Shown piece by piece: positions 29,562 to 39,765 of a stretch of DNA of 64,000 bases. The stretch covers positions 1 through 64,000 of the forward strand of contig NZ_ML762922.1 of the NCBI RefSeq assembly GCF_009372235.1, written 5' to 3'. The notes beneath the pieces were generated by a model. That model saw only the letters and a program-made list of their open reading frames with translations. It had not been told where the DNA came from and did no database searches. The number at the start of each line of letters is the position of its first letter. Position 1 is the first letter of the stretch. A program made the translations under genes and the position numbers. Origin of the DNA: Dickeya oryzae. Lineage in GTDB: Bacteria; Pseudomonadota; Gammaproteobacteria; Enterobacterales; Enterobacteriaceae.

Positions 29562-30040
29562 TGCAAACACCGACTATCACGCTGCGTAAGGCGCGCCGGG
29601 CCGATGCACCGGCTGTATTTGAACTGCGTAATCGCGCCATCCTGCACGGTTGCCGACACGATTACACGCCAGAACAGCTACAACTGTGGACCAGCGGTGA
29701 ATTCAGCGAGAAATTTGAGAACACCGTCACCCACCATTTTCATCTGGCAGAGATAGCCGCTCGGGTTGTCGGGACAGGGATGATCAATCTTCATACCGGA
29801 ATGATAGATGCGGTGTTCGTTGAGCCAGACGTGATGGGGCAAGGCGTCGGTAAACGGATGATGCGGCATCTGGAAACACTGGCGCGCGCGGCGGGTCTGG
29901 CGGAAATCAGGCTCGATGCCAGCCTTAACGCCGCGCCGTTTTACCGCGCTCAGGGGTTCGAAGGCGATGAGGTCAGTCTTTATCAGTCACCACGCGGTTT
30001 TTCATTGCCGTGCATCCCGATGGTCAAAACTCTCAGTTGA
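29561..30040 (+). CDS. GNAT family N-acetyltransferase (second)
   Basis: A 159-residue GNAT protein with the acetyl-CoA loop MGQGVGKRMM, the strand IDAVFVEPDV and the C-terminal NAAPFYRAQGFEG motif. The ATG overlaps the preceding stop codon, so the two are translationally coupled. The substrate is unknown. It is only distantly similar to the GNAT gene at 28082, so this is not a recent duplication. Confidence 0.85.
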   Translation: MQTPTITLRKARRADAPAVFELRNRAILHGCRHDYTPEQLQLWTSGEFSEKFENTVTHHFHLAEIAARVVGTGMINLHTGMIDAVFVEPDVMGQGVGKRMMRHLETLARAAGLAEIRLDASLNAAPFYRAQGFEGDEVSLYQSPRGFSLPCIPMVKTLS

Positions 30041-30077
30041 TATACCCGCCACCGCATAGCGCTGGCGGGGTCACCGG

Positions 30078-31238
30078 TTAATTTGGATTGCTGCTCATCA
30101 ACCCGCCAACATGAATGGCGGCGTTGTTACCTGCACTGAGCAACGGCATGGCAGAGGAAGATTGCGCGTTTTTCAGCACCCACACCCGGCCATAATGGTT
30201 GTAAAACCCGGCGGCATGACCCGCTTCCGGGCCGATCCCCTGATAGATGTCGAAGTGCTGTCCTTTAATCGCGCCTCCCACATCCAGCGCTACCATCAGG
30301 CGCATCTCATACTTACCGGTAAACTTGCCTTGTGCGTCCAGCAACGGGACTTCCGCCAGCAATGTGGTACCCGCCGGTATTAATGAACGGTCAGACGCGA
30401 CCGAAGCTCGCGCTACCAGCGGTACCGCGCTCGCCCCTTTCACGGGCATTGATGCCATAGATTTAAAGAACACAAAAGAAGGATTCTGCACCAGCAGGTC
30501 TCGTACTTCCGCCTCGGAGTGCCGATCGGCCCACTGCCGAATTGCCTGCATCGACATTTCTTCTCGGGGGACTTCGCCTCGGTCAATCAATATCTTGCCG
30601 ATACTACGGTAAGCATGGCCGTTTTTGCCGGCGTAACCAAAAAAGGTCAAAGGACCACCATCACCAAAATCAACATAGCCGCTGCCCTGCACTTCCATCA
30701 TGAAGTTGTCCATCAGCGAATTGGTCCAGGCGATAGCCAGTTCGTTGCTCAATACGCCGGAATAAATGGCGGCACGGTCCGGTAAACGGCCGTTTTTACG
30801 CACACGCGGCATGGCATACAGCGGGAATCGGAACTCACCCTGACGGTAGCGACGCGCCTGCACCACCGGGGTGTAATACCCGGTAAATTGCACGTTACCG
30901 AAACTGTCGACACCTTCCATCTGCCAGGCATTGAGACCGAACTGCGCTAGTTGGCGCGTGTCACCACCAGACTGGAGCCAGTTTTGGACAGACTGAAAAA
31001 TATCACTGTTACGGGAATAGAGGCCGGGAGAGGAGGCCTGGATCTGGCTAACCTGCTGAGAAAAATCGCCTGCATTCACCGGTTTGCCATGGGTATTCGG
31101 CGTATTTACCCACTCCAGCGGTTGATCAAGACGCCCATCTTTATACTGTTGACCGCGATCGCTGGGCCGGGTCTGGCAGCCAGCCAGAATCGCGATGACC
31201 ACACCGGTCAACACGTATTTCCCCCACCATCCTTTCAT
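30078..31238 (-). CDS. mltA: Membrane-bound lytic murein transglycosylase A
   Basis: MltA is an outer-membrane lipoprotein that cleaves peptidoglycan to 1,6-anhydromuropeptides. A lipoprotein signal ends ILAGC (Cys 21). The double-psi barrel catalytic domain contains QGSGYVDFGDGG and the C-terminal 3D domain with the catalytic aspartates in ALDVGGAIKG and HFDIYQG. Length 386, a little longer than E. coli (365). Confidence 0.95.
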   Translation of the reverse strand: MKGWWGKYVLTGVVIAILAGCQTRPSDRGQQYKDGRLDQPLEWVNTPNTHGKPVNAGDFSQQVSQIQASSPGLYSRNSDIFQSVQNWLQSGGDTRQLAQFGLNAWQMEGVDSFGNVQFTGYYTPVVQARRYRQGEFRFPLYAMPRVRKNGRLPDRAAIYSGVLSNELAIAWTNSLMDNFMMEVQGSGYVDFGDGGPLTFFGYAGKNGHAYRSIGKILIDRGEVPREEMSMQAIRQWADRHSEAEVRDLLVQNPSFVFFKSMASMPVKGASAVPLVARASVASDRSLIPAGTTLLAEVPLLDAQGKFTGKYEMRLMVALDVGGAIKGQHFDIYQGIGPEAGHAAGFYNHYGRVWVLKNAQSSSAMPLLSAGNNAAIHVGGLMSSNPN

Positions 31239-31409
31239 TTTCCGTGCTCTCTTGTTTTCTTGAATGTGAAACCACGCAAAACGATAGCAAACAGACGGAG
31301 GTAATAAAACGCATCATGACAAAACGTGCCACATCAGCCTAAAAAAGAAACACCATGACGAGATTTTCACCACCTGTCTGTGAAAACGTAAACTATTTGA
31401 AAAAAGAGG

Positions 31410-31437
31410 TTGCATCGAATCGAACGCGGAGTATAGT
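31410..31437 (+). promoter_or_regulatory. Promoter of the initiator tRNA operon
   Basis: -35 TTGCAT (31410-31415), 16-nt spacer, -10 TATAGT (31432-31437), with a GC-rich discriminator (GCGC) typical of stable-RNA promoters, 13 nt before the first tRNA. Confidence 0.75.
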
Positions 31438-31450
31438 GCGCATCCACGGA

Positions 31451-31527
<77 letters not shown>

Positions 31528-31566
31528 ATTGATGTACCAGCATCATATCAAAAGAAAGAAGACGGA

Positions 31567-31643
<77 letters not shown>

Positions 31644-31651
31644 ATAAACAG

Positions 31652-31673
31652 ACACCCTGATGGGTGTTTTTTT
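31652..31673 (+). terminator. Terminator of the tRNA-fMet operon
   Basis: Stem ACACCC/GGGTGT with loop TGAT and seven T residues, 8 nt after the second tRNA. Confidence 0.9.
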
Positions 31674-31706
31674 ATGTCTGTCGTTCAGCGTATTTTCGTC
31701 ACACGC

Positions 31707-32945
31707 TTAACGCGCCTGCGCTGCAAAATAAGCCTTTATCCCATCCATAATTGATTGTGCTATTTGCTGCTGAAAACGGCTGGTCCGCAGCTTACGCTCC
31801 TCCTCCAGATTACTGATGAATGCTGTTTCCACCAATACGGATGGAATATCCGGCGCTTTCAGCACCGCAAAACCGGCCTGATCGACGCTGTTCTTATGCA
31901 GATGATTAAAGGTCCCCAGCCGGTGCAAAATCTCCTTACCAAACTTCAGGCTGTCGTTAATGGTCGCGGTTTGCACCATATCAAACATCGTACTATCTAA
32001 ATAGTGATCACCACTGAGACTCACGCCCCCTATCAAATCCGATTCATTCTGCGTTTGTGCCAGATAGCGCGCCGCTGAACTGGTCGCACCTTTTTTAGAC
32101 AACGCAAACACGGAAGAACCGCGAGCTGAGCGATTAGTAAAGGCATCGGCATGAATAGAGACAAACAAATCGGCACGCTGTTTACGTGCTTTGGCAACCC
32201 GGACCTTAAGCGGAATGAACACGTCCTCATTGCGGGTCATATAGACTTTCATGTTGCGTTCGCGCTCAATCAGCGCCTTCAGGCGCCTGGCAATTTGCAG
32301 CACCACATCTTTTTCACGGGTTCGGTTTTTACCGATAGCGCCGGGGTCTTCGCCGCCGTGTCCTGGATCCAGCATAATAACCAGCGGCCTTTCACGCCCG
32401 CCCTTACCATCGTTAGGCCTTTCTGGTGGCAGCGTCCGCTCCAGATCACCTTTATTGTAATCCTCCAGCAAGGCCAGTAGCGGATCCTCCGCATTATCAT
32501 AACGCCCAGCTGCGGGATACAAATCCATGACCAGACGATGCCGAAAGCCCGCGACCGGGGCCAGCGTAAACAGCTTGGGGTTAACCTTCTGGCGCAACTC
32601 CAGCACCAGACGCACGGTATTTTTATCGAATTGCCCGGCCCGTGCTGTCTTGATGAAGGGATCTGGCCGCTCGAATTGTCGACCCGCATTTTTCAGCACA
32701 CTGTTTAGCGAAGCATTTTCAATATCGACGACCAGCCGGTCAGGGTGTTCCAGCATAAATTGCCGGTACTTGAGCGGCTGGCTGGATTCCAGCGTCACCC
32801 GGCTATACGCTGAAGAAGGCCACACTCGCACAGCAATCACCTGCGAGGTAGCGGCAAGCCCCACGCCACTGATACTCAATAACCAGGTGGCGGCGGCGCC
32901 CTGCAATAAATGACGACGGGTCAGATGGTGCTTCGGATCAGACAT
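31707..32945 (-). CDS. amiC: N-acetylmuramoyl-L-alanine amidase AmiC
   Basis: AmiC splits septal peptidoglycan during cell separation and is activated by NlpD. A Tat-type signal (TRRHLLQG followed by a hydrophobic stretch) exports it folded; an AMIN domain (about 45-150) targets the septum; the amidase_3 domain carries zinc ligands in [17 protein letters not shown] and a glutamate in LVETAFISN. 412 residues (417 in E. coli). Divergent from argA. Confidence 0.95.
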   Translation of the reverse strand: MSDPKHHLTRRHLLQGAAATWLLSISGVGLAATSQVIAVRVWPSSAYSRVTLESSQPLKYRQFMLEHPDRLVVDIENASLNSVLKNAGRQFERPDPFIKTARAGQFDKNTVRLVLELRQKVNPKLFTLAPVAGFRHRLVMDLYPAAGRYDNAEDPLLALLEDYNKGDLERTLPPERPNDGKGGRERPLVIMLDPGHGGEDPGAIGKNRTREKDVVLQIARRLKALIERERNMKVYMTRNEDVFIPLKVRVAKARKQRADLFVSIHADAFTNRSARGSSVFALSKKGATSSAARYLAQTQNESDLIGGVSLSGDHYLDSTMFDMVQTATINDSLKFGKEILHRLGTFNHLHKNSVDQAGFAVLKAPDIPSVLVETAFISNLEEERKLRTSRFQQQIAQSIMDGIKAYFAAQAR

Positions 32946-33119
32946 GCGGCTCCGCTAATGACTATAAAAATCAGACAGATTGAGAAAAACGTCAAAAACT
33001 TTAACCAATACCTCTCACGCTGTCATGCAAAAATCATTTTCATGTTTTTTACTGTGTCAGATTGGCTTCGTTAAACTATGAGGTCAGACCGAAAAGTTAT
33101 CGCTTGCCTTTTAGTTTAC

Positions 33120-33158
33120 AAGGAATAAAAATACGAAAATATCGAATAAAAATTCAAG
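33120..33158 (+). promoter_or_regulatory. Tandem ARG boxes of the argA operator
   Basis: Two 18-bp ArgR-type boxes with cores GAATAAAAATAC (33123-33134) and GAATAAAAATTC (33144-33155) lie exactly 21 bp apart, that is 18 bp plus the canonical 3-bp spacer. Consensus half-sites are TGAAT and ATTCA. They sit immediately before the argA ribosome site, so ArgR-arginine should block initiation. Confidence 0.85.
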
Positions 33159-33168
33159 AGGGCTCGCA

Positions 33169-34494
33169 GTGAAGGAACGTAGTACAGAACTGGTTCAAGG
33201 CTTCCGCCACTCAGTTCCTTACATCAACGCACATCGTGGTAAAACGTTTGTCATCATGCTCGGCGGCGAGGCCATCGAACACGAAAACTTTACCAAAATT
33301 GTTAATGATATCGGCCTGTTACACAGTCTGGGTATCAAGCTGGTGGTGGTTTATGGCGCACGCCCCCAGATAGATGCGAATCTGATGGCCCATCACTATG
33401 AACCTCGCTACCACAAGCACACCCGTGTAACGGATAGCACTACGCTGGAACTGGTGAAACAGGCAGCCGGTATGCTGCAACTGGATATCACCGCACGGCT
33501 GTCGATGAGTCTGCTGAACACGCCGTTGCAGGGTGCACACATCAATGTGGTCAGTGGTAACTTTATCATCGCCCAGCCTCTTGGGGTGGATGATGGCGTA
33601 GATTACTGCCACAGCGGACGCATCCGCCGCATTGACGAAGAAGCGTTACATCGTCAGTTGGACAGCGGTGCCATCGTGTTGCTGGGACCGGTAGCGGTTT
33701 CCGTCACTGGCGAAAGTTTCAATCTGACCTCAGAAGAAGTCGCCACCCAGTTGGCTATCAAGCTCAAAGCCGAGAAGATGATTGGCTTTTGTGCCTCTCA
33801 GGGGGTCACGAATGTCGAAGGCAACATCGTATCGGAGTTGCTGCCCGACGAAGCCCAACTGCGCATTCAGTCACTGGAAGACGCGGGCGACTACAACTCC
33901 GAAGTCGTGCGCTTCCTGCGCGGAGCGGTGAAAGCCTGCCGCAGCGGAGTGCGCCGCAGCCATTTGATAAGCTATCAGGAAGATGGCGCGTTGCTGCAGG
34001 AACTGTTCTCCCGTGACGGCATCGGTACCCAAATCGTGATGGAAAGCGCCGAGCAAATCCGCCGGGCAACCATCAACGATATCGGTGGGATTCTGGAGCT
34101 AATTCGCCCACTGGAACAACAGGGTATTCTGGTGCGCCGCTCTCGCGAGCAATTGGAAATGGAGATCGACAAATTCACCGTTGTGGTCCGCGACAATCTG
34201 ACCATTGCCTGTGCCGCACTCTATCCGTTTCCAGAGGAGAGTATCGGTGAAATGGCCTGCGTGGCGGTCCACCCGGAATACCGCAATTCATCGCGTGGCG
34301 ATCAGTTGCTGCATCACATCTCCGTGCAAGCACGCCAGCAAGGGTTAAAACGCTTGTTTGTATTGACCACCCACAGCATTCACTGGTTCCAGGAACGGGG
34401 TTTCCAGCCAGCGGAAGTGGAGGTGTTGCCAAAACGCAAGCAGGAGCTTTACAACTACCAGCGCCGCTCCAAGATCCTGGTCATCGACCTGTAA
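33169..34494 (+). CDS. argA: N-acetylglutamate synthase ArgA
   Basis: ArgA acetylates glutamate, the first step of arginine synthesis, and is feedback inhibited by arginine. It starts at GTG, as in E. coli, after AAGAGGG. The N-terminal amino-acid-kinase-like domain (about 1-290, with [10 protein letters not shown]) binds arginine; the C-terminal GNAT domain (about 295-441) is catalytic. Downstream, recD would follow in E. coli but is missing; ptrA converges instead. Confidence 0.96.
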   Translation: MKERSTELVQGFRHSVPYINAHRGKTFVIMLGGEAIEHENFTKIVNDIGLLHSLGIKLVVVYGARPQIDANLMAHHYEPRYHKHTRVTDSTTLELVKQAAGMLQLDITARLSMSLLNTPLQGAHINVVSGNFIIAQPLGVDDGVDYCHSGRIRRIDEEALHRQLDSGAIVLLGPVAVSVTGESFNLTSEEVATQLAIKLKAEKMIGFCASQGVTNVEGNIVSELLPDEAQLRIQSLEDAGDYNSEVVRFLRGAVKACRSGVRRSHLISYQEDGALLQELFSRDGIGTQIVMESAEQIRRATINDIGGILELIRPLEQQGILVRRSREQLEMEIDKFTVVVRDNLTIACAALYPFPEESIGEMACVAVHPEYRNSSRGDQLLHHISVQARQQGLKRLFVLTTHSIHWFQERGFQPAEVEVLPKRKQELYNYQRRSKILVIDL

Positions 34495-34541
34495 GCAGAT
34501 CAGTTAAAGCAATACTCATCACGTCATTGCTCACAAACTCA

Positions 34542-34568
34542 TAACGCGTGGCCCATCACCACGCGTTA
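34542..34568. repeat. 10-bp inverted repeat between argA and ptrA
   Basis: TAACGCGTGG and CCACGCGTTA flank a 7-nt loop. There is no T-run on either side, so it is at most a weak terminator for the two convergent genes. It lies at the point where recB-recD are missing relative to E. coli. Confidence 0.6.
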
Positions 34569-34592
34569 CCTCTCAATGCGCCCTTACGGGTT

Positions 34593-37490
34593 CTACTGCG
34601 TTTCCGTCTGTTTTTGCTCAGTGGGCTTTAGTGGTAACGTCTGTTGTAACGCGGACGTTGAGGCATAGAACTGCCACTCCGATGGCCGGGCATAGTCAAC
34701 ATGCCCACTCGCACTCCCGGAAATCTGGGACAGAATGGCCAACCCTTGCGGATGCAGCGCCTGTCGGAAAAAGTCCGTTAATTGTGCCAATGAGATGGAC
34801 GCCAGCTGTCCGATCAACTGCTGGCGAGTATCGAAGGCAAAGTTCTCCCGGTCGAGATCGCCACGCAAGCGGGCGGCTTCTTCATCCAACGTCTGAGGCG
34901 GCTGGCTGAGCACATTGATAAGCCCCTGCTTATTCTGGGTAAAAGTCTCGGCGTTCATTGCGTTCAACCGCTGCTCAGCCTTGCCAAAAAAGTCCTGATA
35001 ACGCTGGTAAAGGTAAGCCGGTTGCTTGTTATTGCTTTGCAACAGGAACGCAATCCCCCACTGCCGGTCAATCGAAACCGGTGTGGCAAACACGGCATAT
35101 CCCAATTGCTCATCAGTCCGCAATTGATTAAAGAACCAGGGGTGAATAATCTGCCCAAGCAGCTTGCTGTATGCCGCACTTTGAACCTCGCCATACCCCG
35201 CCGGAATATAGACCGCCGCCAGCGCTGAATCGGTGCTGCTGCCAGCACGTTGCAACATGGCCTTTTGTGACTGACTAATGCTGACAGCTTGCCCACGCCA
35301 CCACTGCGTCCCCACGCATCCCAGGCGCTCATGCAGGCTATACGACAGGCTGACCACGTGATCCTGAGCCAGATTACCCACCACCAGCATTTCTGGTGTC
35401 GCCTGCTGCAGCAACGCCTTACGGTATTCCATCAGCTCCTGCAACGTGATGTCCTTGAGCAAATTGCGTCGTTCACTTCGCTCGCTATACGGTACGCTCG
35501 ATAACCCCTGAATGGGGAACATCGCCTGTTCATAAGCTTTAGCCTTCTCGCTGGCGTCGAGCTGCTCGGCGTACCAGGATTTCGCCTGTTCCAGTTGCTC
35601 TTGCGTCGCGTTGAAACTGGCATACTGCTCAACCAGTGTGAGCAATAATTCTGGCAGGTGTTGAGTATAGCCGCTGGCTGTCATCACCAACCCGTCATTA
35701 CTGCTGGTCGAAAAGCTGATACCGCCAACTGAAGCCTGATAACTGAGCGCATCCAGCGCGATACCTGCCAGATAATCGTTCAAGGCGAACAGCACTTGGT
35801 GGCGGGCAGAATCATTCGCCATGCGGTTGCGCAACATCACGGTAATATCGGCTTTGGGTTCGCTGGCGAAATGGCGACTTGGCATGTAAAACACGCGTAA
35901 CCCCGGCTGATCGACCACTTTTCTGGGGTGCGTAATCGCCGCATCAGCCGTGATCAGTGAAAAATCATCCGGGATATAGGGATTAGGCGTCGGTAAGCTA
36001 AGCACCAACGACTGGGCCATTTTCTGCCACTTCGTCATTCTGGCGTCACCGATTTTATCCACCTGATAAGGTGCGCCGACAAAATAGGCTTCTTTGTCAT
36101 GGGGTTGTTTCGGGCTTATCACCCAAATGCGGGCATTCGGTGGCGTCATGCCCGACAACCGACTCTTGATAGCATCAGGATCAAAGCGATCAGCCAGATA
36201 AGGCCCTTCAAGGGTGTACTCCACCGGCAGACGCAACATGGTATCGACCAGCCATTCCACATACCCCATATCACGGTTCAAGGAGGGGTAGCGAAAGTCA
36301 ATGTTGAGCACCCGCGAGATCTCATCGAAGTAACGCGACTGAATGCCTTCGTTGCGCAGTTTATCCAGATAGCTGAATACGGCGGCGATCACATCATCCT
36401 GCTGTTCCAGTCCCTTGTCAGTCAAATCGACACTGATATTGAATACACCGCTGTTACGCTCGGACATTGGATCAGCGCTGGCACGAATGGACTCAGCCAA
36501 TCCCTGCTTCTGCAACCAGTCAGAAAGCGTATTTTGACTACGATTACCGATCAGATAACTGATGTAGGTATCCGTTTTACTGCGAAACGCCGGGCTGTTG
36601 TTATCAACCCGAAACTCAATTTTTAACTGCTTGCGGGGTTGCGCCGGAACATAGTGAATAAACAGCCCGCGTTGCTCATCCGTGACTACTGGTGTGGTAA
36701 TCGGCGGCACACTCGCCTGATGATTCGCAATCCGCCCAAATGTCGAGGTCGCCATAGTCGCCAGCGCTGGCAACGGCTGCTTGCCATAAATCACACCTTT
36801 CATCAGATTGGCGGAGTAATAACGCTGGTAGAACGCGACCAGTTCATCATGCAGCTTACTACCGGGCTTATCACTCAGGGTTTCCAGATTGCCGCCTGCG
36901 AAGCGGGAGCCTGGATGTGCCGGGTTGATGGTTTCCGCCCCTACCTGCGCCATACGCAACCCGTCGCGAGCACGCGCCATGGTTAATTCCGCATTAACCG
37001 CATGACGTTCACGATCGGCGTTGATGGGGTCGAGTAGCGGTTCTGCTATCGCATCCGCCAATCGGTCAACCGCAGGTTGTAACGCGTCATTCTCCACCTC
37101 AAGGTAAAACGCCGTACGGTAAGAGGCTGTGCTGGCATTGTGACTGCCGCCATGCATTTTCAAAAACTCGGCCAATCCATCGGTCTGCGGATAGCGTTTC
37201 GACCCCATCAGCAACATATGTTCCAGATAATGAGCCAAACCGGGTTGCTGTGAGGGGTTATCCAGCGAACCGACCGGTAACGCTAACGCCGCCAGTGAGC
37301 GGGTAGCCTGAGCATCAGAAACCAGCAGTACCGTCATCCCGTTGTCGAGCCGTATCGCCTGATACTGCCTTACATCATTCTCACTTTTTCGTATCGTCTG
37401 CGGCAGTGGCAGCCAACCGTCCGAGGCCTGAGAGAGCGGTAACCAGAAAAACAACAGCAGTACGCTAAACCACACACAAAATGTCCGCAT
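34593..37490 (-). CDS. ptrA: Protease III (pitrilysin)
   Basis: A periplasmic M16A zinc protease that degrades peptides such as insulin B chain. The signal peptide spans about residues 1-22. The inverted zinc motif HxxEH is H87-Y-L-E90-H91; the third ligand glutamate follows about 77 residues later (HAVNAELTMAR). 965 residues (962 in E. coli) with the four M16 domains. In E. coli it lies between recC and recB; here both neighbours are gone, leaving argA and ppdC. Confidence 0.95.
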   Translation of the reverse strand: MRTFCVWFSVLLLFFWLPLSQASDGWLPLPQTIRKSENDVRQYQAIRLDNGMTVLLVSDAQATRSLAALALPVGSLDNPSQQPGLAHYLEHMLLMGSKRYPQTDGLAEFLKMHGGSHNASTASYRTAFYLEVENDALQPAVDRLADAIAEPLLDPINADRERHAVNAELTMARARDGLRMAQVGAETINPAHPGSRFAGGNLETLSDKPGSKLHDELVAFYQRYYSANLMKGVIYGKQPLPALATMATSTFGRIANHQASVPPITTPVVTDEQRGLFIHYVPAQPRKQLKIEFRVDNNSPAFRSKTDTYISYLIGNRSQNTLSDWLQKQGLAESIRASADPMSERNSGVFNISVDLTDKGLEQQDDVIAAVFSYLDKLRNEGIQSRYFDEISRVLNIDFRYPSLNRDMGYVEWLVDTMLRLPVEYTLEGPYLADRFDPDAIKSRLSGMTPPNARIWVISPKQPHDKEAYFVGAPYQVDKIGDARMTKWQKMAQSLVLSLPTPNPYIPDDFSLITADAAITHPRKVVDQPGLRVFYMPSRHFASEPKADITVMLRNRMANDSARHQVLFALNDYLAGIALDALSYQASVGGISFSTSSNDGLVMTASGYTQHLPELLLTLVEQYASFNATQEQLEQAKSWYAEQLDASEKAKAYEQAMFPIQGLSSVPYSERSERRNLLKDITLQELMEYRKALLQQATPEMLVVGNLAQDHVVSLSYSLHERLGCVGTQWWRGQAVSISQSQKAMLQRAGSSTDSALAAVYIPAGYGEVQSAAYSKLLGQIIHPWFFNQLRTDEQLGYAVFATPVSIDRQWGIAFLLQSNNKQPAYLYQRYQDFFGKAEQRLNAMNAETFTQNKQGLINVLSQPPQTLDEEAARLRGDLDRENFAFDTRQQLIGQLASISLAQLTDFFRQALHPQGLAILSQISGSASGHVDYARPSEWQFYASTSALQQTLPLKPTEQKQTETQ

Positions 37491-37531
37491 TACACTCTCC
37501 AGAGGTGTTATATATAGGCTCTTATCTCAAG

Positions 37532-37918
37532 CTACGGGTTGCCACGTTGTTCAACAGCGTTGGAGGTATCACAAAACCAGCGACTGAGCGCCGCTCTATA
37601 GCGATAAGGCGTGACCACCGTTACCGTTACGCAGCGGCAAAACGCTGGATAGGCTTGTTCGGTTCGGCTCACACCCCATCCGGCGGGAACGAGTGGCGAC
37701 GATAAAACCGGCCCGACGTTTTCACCCTCCAGTTTCTGGTGAGCCAACCGCCACGCCTGACGCTGTTGCATCTGATGCAATAATGATTGCTGAAGTACCT
37801 GATAATATTGCAAGAGTCCTGCCAGCGAAACCGCGAATAACAGCATTGCCACCAGTGTTTCCGGCAAACTGAAGCCAGCACTGACGTAGCCGCCACGCTT
37901 TTTATTGTGTCGGAACAC
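37532..37918 (-). CDS. ppdC: Prepilin-type protein PpdC
   Basis: A minor-pseudopilin-like protein with the prepilin motif GFSLPETLVAMLLFAVSLAG; cleavage is expected before F with the glutamate at +5. The GTG at 37918, with GGAG 11 nt upstream, gives 128 residues. It overlaps the 3' end of ygdB, so the four genes ppdA-ppdB-ygdB-ppdC form one tightly packed operon. Related cassettes prime type IV pili or type II pseudopili; no pilus assembly genes are nearby. Confidence 0.82.
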   Translation of the reverse strand: MFRHNKKRGGYVSAGFSLPETLVAMLLFAVSLAGLLQYYQVLQQSLLHQMQQRQAWRLAHQKLEGENVGPVLSSPLVPAGWGVSRTEQAYPAFCRCVTVTVVTPYRYRAALSRWFCDTSNAVEQRGNP

Positions 37919-38429
37919 AGGCCTGCTCCATCGTATCCGGACAAAAATCTGACCAGCCCCCCATAATGGGCCGGATATGACCCTCTGCCGCGGTGACATC
38001 CATCATAACCCGGTGATAAAACGCCAACGGTTGCCGTTCGCCATGAACTCGCCCCTCACCTCGCAGCAACCCGGAGCGGTCATCGTGATTGATACGCAGA
38101 CACGCCCGCAGTTGTGCCAGCGGCAAGGTCTGACATTGCCATTCATCAGTCACTGACCAGCGTAACGACAGGCCCCAGCTCAGTGACGACAGCCCTTGAT
38201 TGAACGCCTGCCAGAAACGCTGCTCCTCAATACCTTGCTGCAACTGGAGATCCAACTGACGTTGCAACCCACTCAACATCAACATGCCTATCATCATAAC
38301 CAGCATAACGACCACCAGTATGCTGCCCCGTTGCTGTCTATAGGGGTGCCCAAATGACCTGTATGGGCTGCGAGGTCGATGTAACCGGTGTGGTGTCCAT
38401 TGCCGAACCCTACATTGCCTAACCCGCAT
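37902..38429 (-). CDS. ygdB: DUF2509 protein YgdB
   Basis: A 175-residue protein matched to YgdB by position and by one N-terminal membrane segment QRGSILVVVMLVMMIGMLML, similar to PilX-like minor pilin genes. The ATG at 38429 lies within the ppdB tail (11-nt overlap). The first 35 residues are basic and poorly conserved, so a later start is possible. Confidence 0.7.
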   Translation of the reverse strand: MRVRQCRVRQWTPHRLHRPRSPYRSFGHPYRQQRGSILVVVMLVMMIGMLMLSGLQRQLDLQLQQGIEEQRFWQAFNQGLSSLSWGLSLRWSVTDEWQCQTLPLAQLRACLRINHDDRSGLLRGEGRVHGERQPLAFYHRVMMDVTAAEGHIRPIMGGWSDFCPDTMEQACVPTQ

Positions 38430-39012
38430 GATTTCTCCCGGCCACCAGACTCTCAACCTGCTGGCGCAGCCTGGGACGTGTCGTCCAGTAGCCCGCCAGT
38501 AATAACCGGTAGCGCGGCTGCACACCGGACGTTTCGCGGGTGACGTCAAAACGGGTGATCGTCACCTCACCAGGGTCCAGTAACCTCTCCCAGCGGTTTC
38601 CCTGACAGCGAGGGCCGCCCGTTTGAACCTCCAGCGCGCCAGCGCGCAAACGGTAACTGAAAAACTCAGGCTCAGATTGCTCTGCCGTTTCAAAGCGGCC
38701 ATTGCGATTCACGTCGTAAGCAACCGACAGACAACTCACCTGCTTCGAGGCGTCAGCTTCCAGTGTCAATGCCGTTCCCTGACAGCGACCAGCACAAAAA
38801 CCGGCACGGCGAATATCTTTTTCGATGCCGAACAACGTCTGCCTCAACACCAGCTCCAGACGGAGCAGGCTGGCGCTGTCTTGCGTCTGGGCCCGTAGCA
38901 ACGGCAACAGTTGTGCCACCGCCAGCATAGTCACACTGCTCACCGCCATCGCCAGCATCACCTCCGGCAGGGTAAAGCCACGTACACATCGTCTGGTCGA
39001 TACGCTCAGCAT
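38419..39012 (-). CDS. ppdB: Prepilin-type protein PpdB
   Basis: A 197-residue PilW-like minor prepilin with the leader RGFTLPEVMLAMAVSSVTMLAV. It overlaps ppdA by 7 nt and ygdB by 11 nt. The family acts in type IV pilus or type II pseudopilus initiation; in this organism the client machinery is not seen in the window. Confidence 0.85.
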   Translation of the reverse strand: MLSVSTRRCVRGFTLPEVMLAMAVSSVTMLAVAQLLPLLRAQTQDSASLLRLELVLRQTLFGIEKDIRRAGFCAGRCQGTALTLEADASKQVSCLSVAYDVNRNGRFETAEQSEPEFFSYRLRAGALEVQTGGPRCQGNRWERLLDPGEVTITRFDVTRETSGVQPRYRLLLAGYWTTRPRLRQQVESLVAGRNHAG

Positions 39013-39497
39013 AGTGGTATCCCCTGCACTGGCTGTAATTCGCTACAAAGGCGCAAGCGCCCACGTACTGAAATCACCACGCGCACGCGTCCTGCCGGGT
39101 TACCCACGGTAAGGTGTCCGGCTTGTGCCGCATTACGCAGCCCGTAGAACATCAGCCGATCACTGGTTGTCTCAACCAGTGCGACATCCTGCGAAGCGCG
39201 GGTAAAAATGAGAGGGTCGTCCGGTGGGCAGACGGCAGGTTCAGTACCACGCCCTATGCACCAGTTGCCGGGTGCTGATTTGACCCACAGACTGTCGGTC
39301 TGATTACGCCAGTAAGCATTCGCCTGTATACGGCCTATGAACGCCAGCATGTGGCGGGCATGCTGTTCCAGCATCAACGCCTGACGGTAAGACAGCCAAC
39401 TGTGCCACCCGCCGCCTGCCAGCAACGCCACAATGGTTATCACCACGATTAATTCCAGCAGGGAAAAACCCTGCTGCCTACGGTTGGTTTTGTCCAT
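39006..39497 (-). CDS. ppdA: Prepilin-type protein PpdA
   Basis: A 163-residue GspH/FimT-like prepilin with the leader QGFSLLELIVVITIVALLAG. It is the first gene of the ppdA-ppdB-ygdB-ppdC operon, downstream of thyA as in E. coli, but 268 nt apart rather than overlapping. That gap (39498-39765) shows no other gene. Confidence 0.87.
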   Translation of the reverse strand: MDKTNRRQQGFSLLELIVVITIVALLAGGGWHSWLSYRQALMLEQHARHMLAFIGRIQANAYWRNQTDSLWVKSAPGNWCIGRGTEPAVCPPDDPLIFTRASQDVALVETTSDRLMFYGLRNAAQAGHLTVGNPAGRVRVVISVRGRLRLCSELQPVQGIPLC

Positions 39498-39765
39498 AGC
39501 GGCGATTTTAAAGTGCGGTATCAGTATGAATAGCGTTGAAGCATGAAGTTACAGGACGTATCGCAAACAGTATCGAGGGTAACAGCAACAGACAGGGAAA
39601 ATGCGCGGCCACTCGCAAACTGGCCCCCCATCGCCACCGACAGATAAAAAAACCGCCCATCGGCAAGGTACCGGACTCAACAACAAGGAAAAGCACGAGC
39701 AAGAGCGCTTTTGTATTGTCGGCCGTACCCGCCTCTGGGCGGTGAGATTCGTGCGGGCTTAAGAT

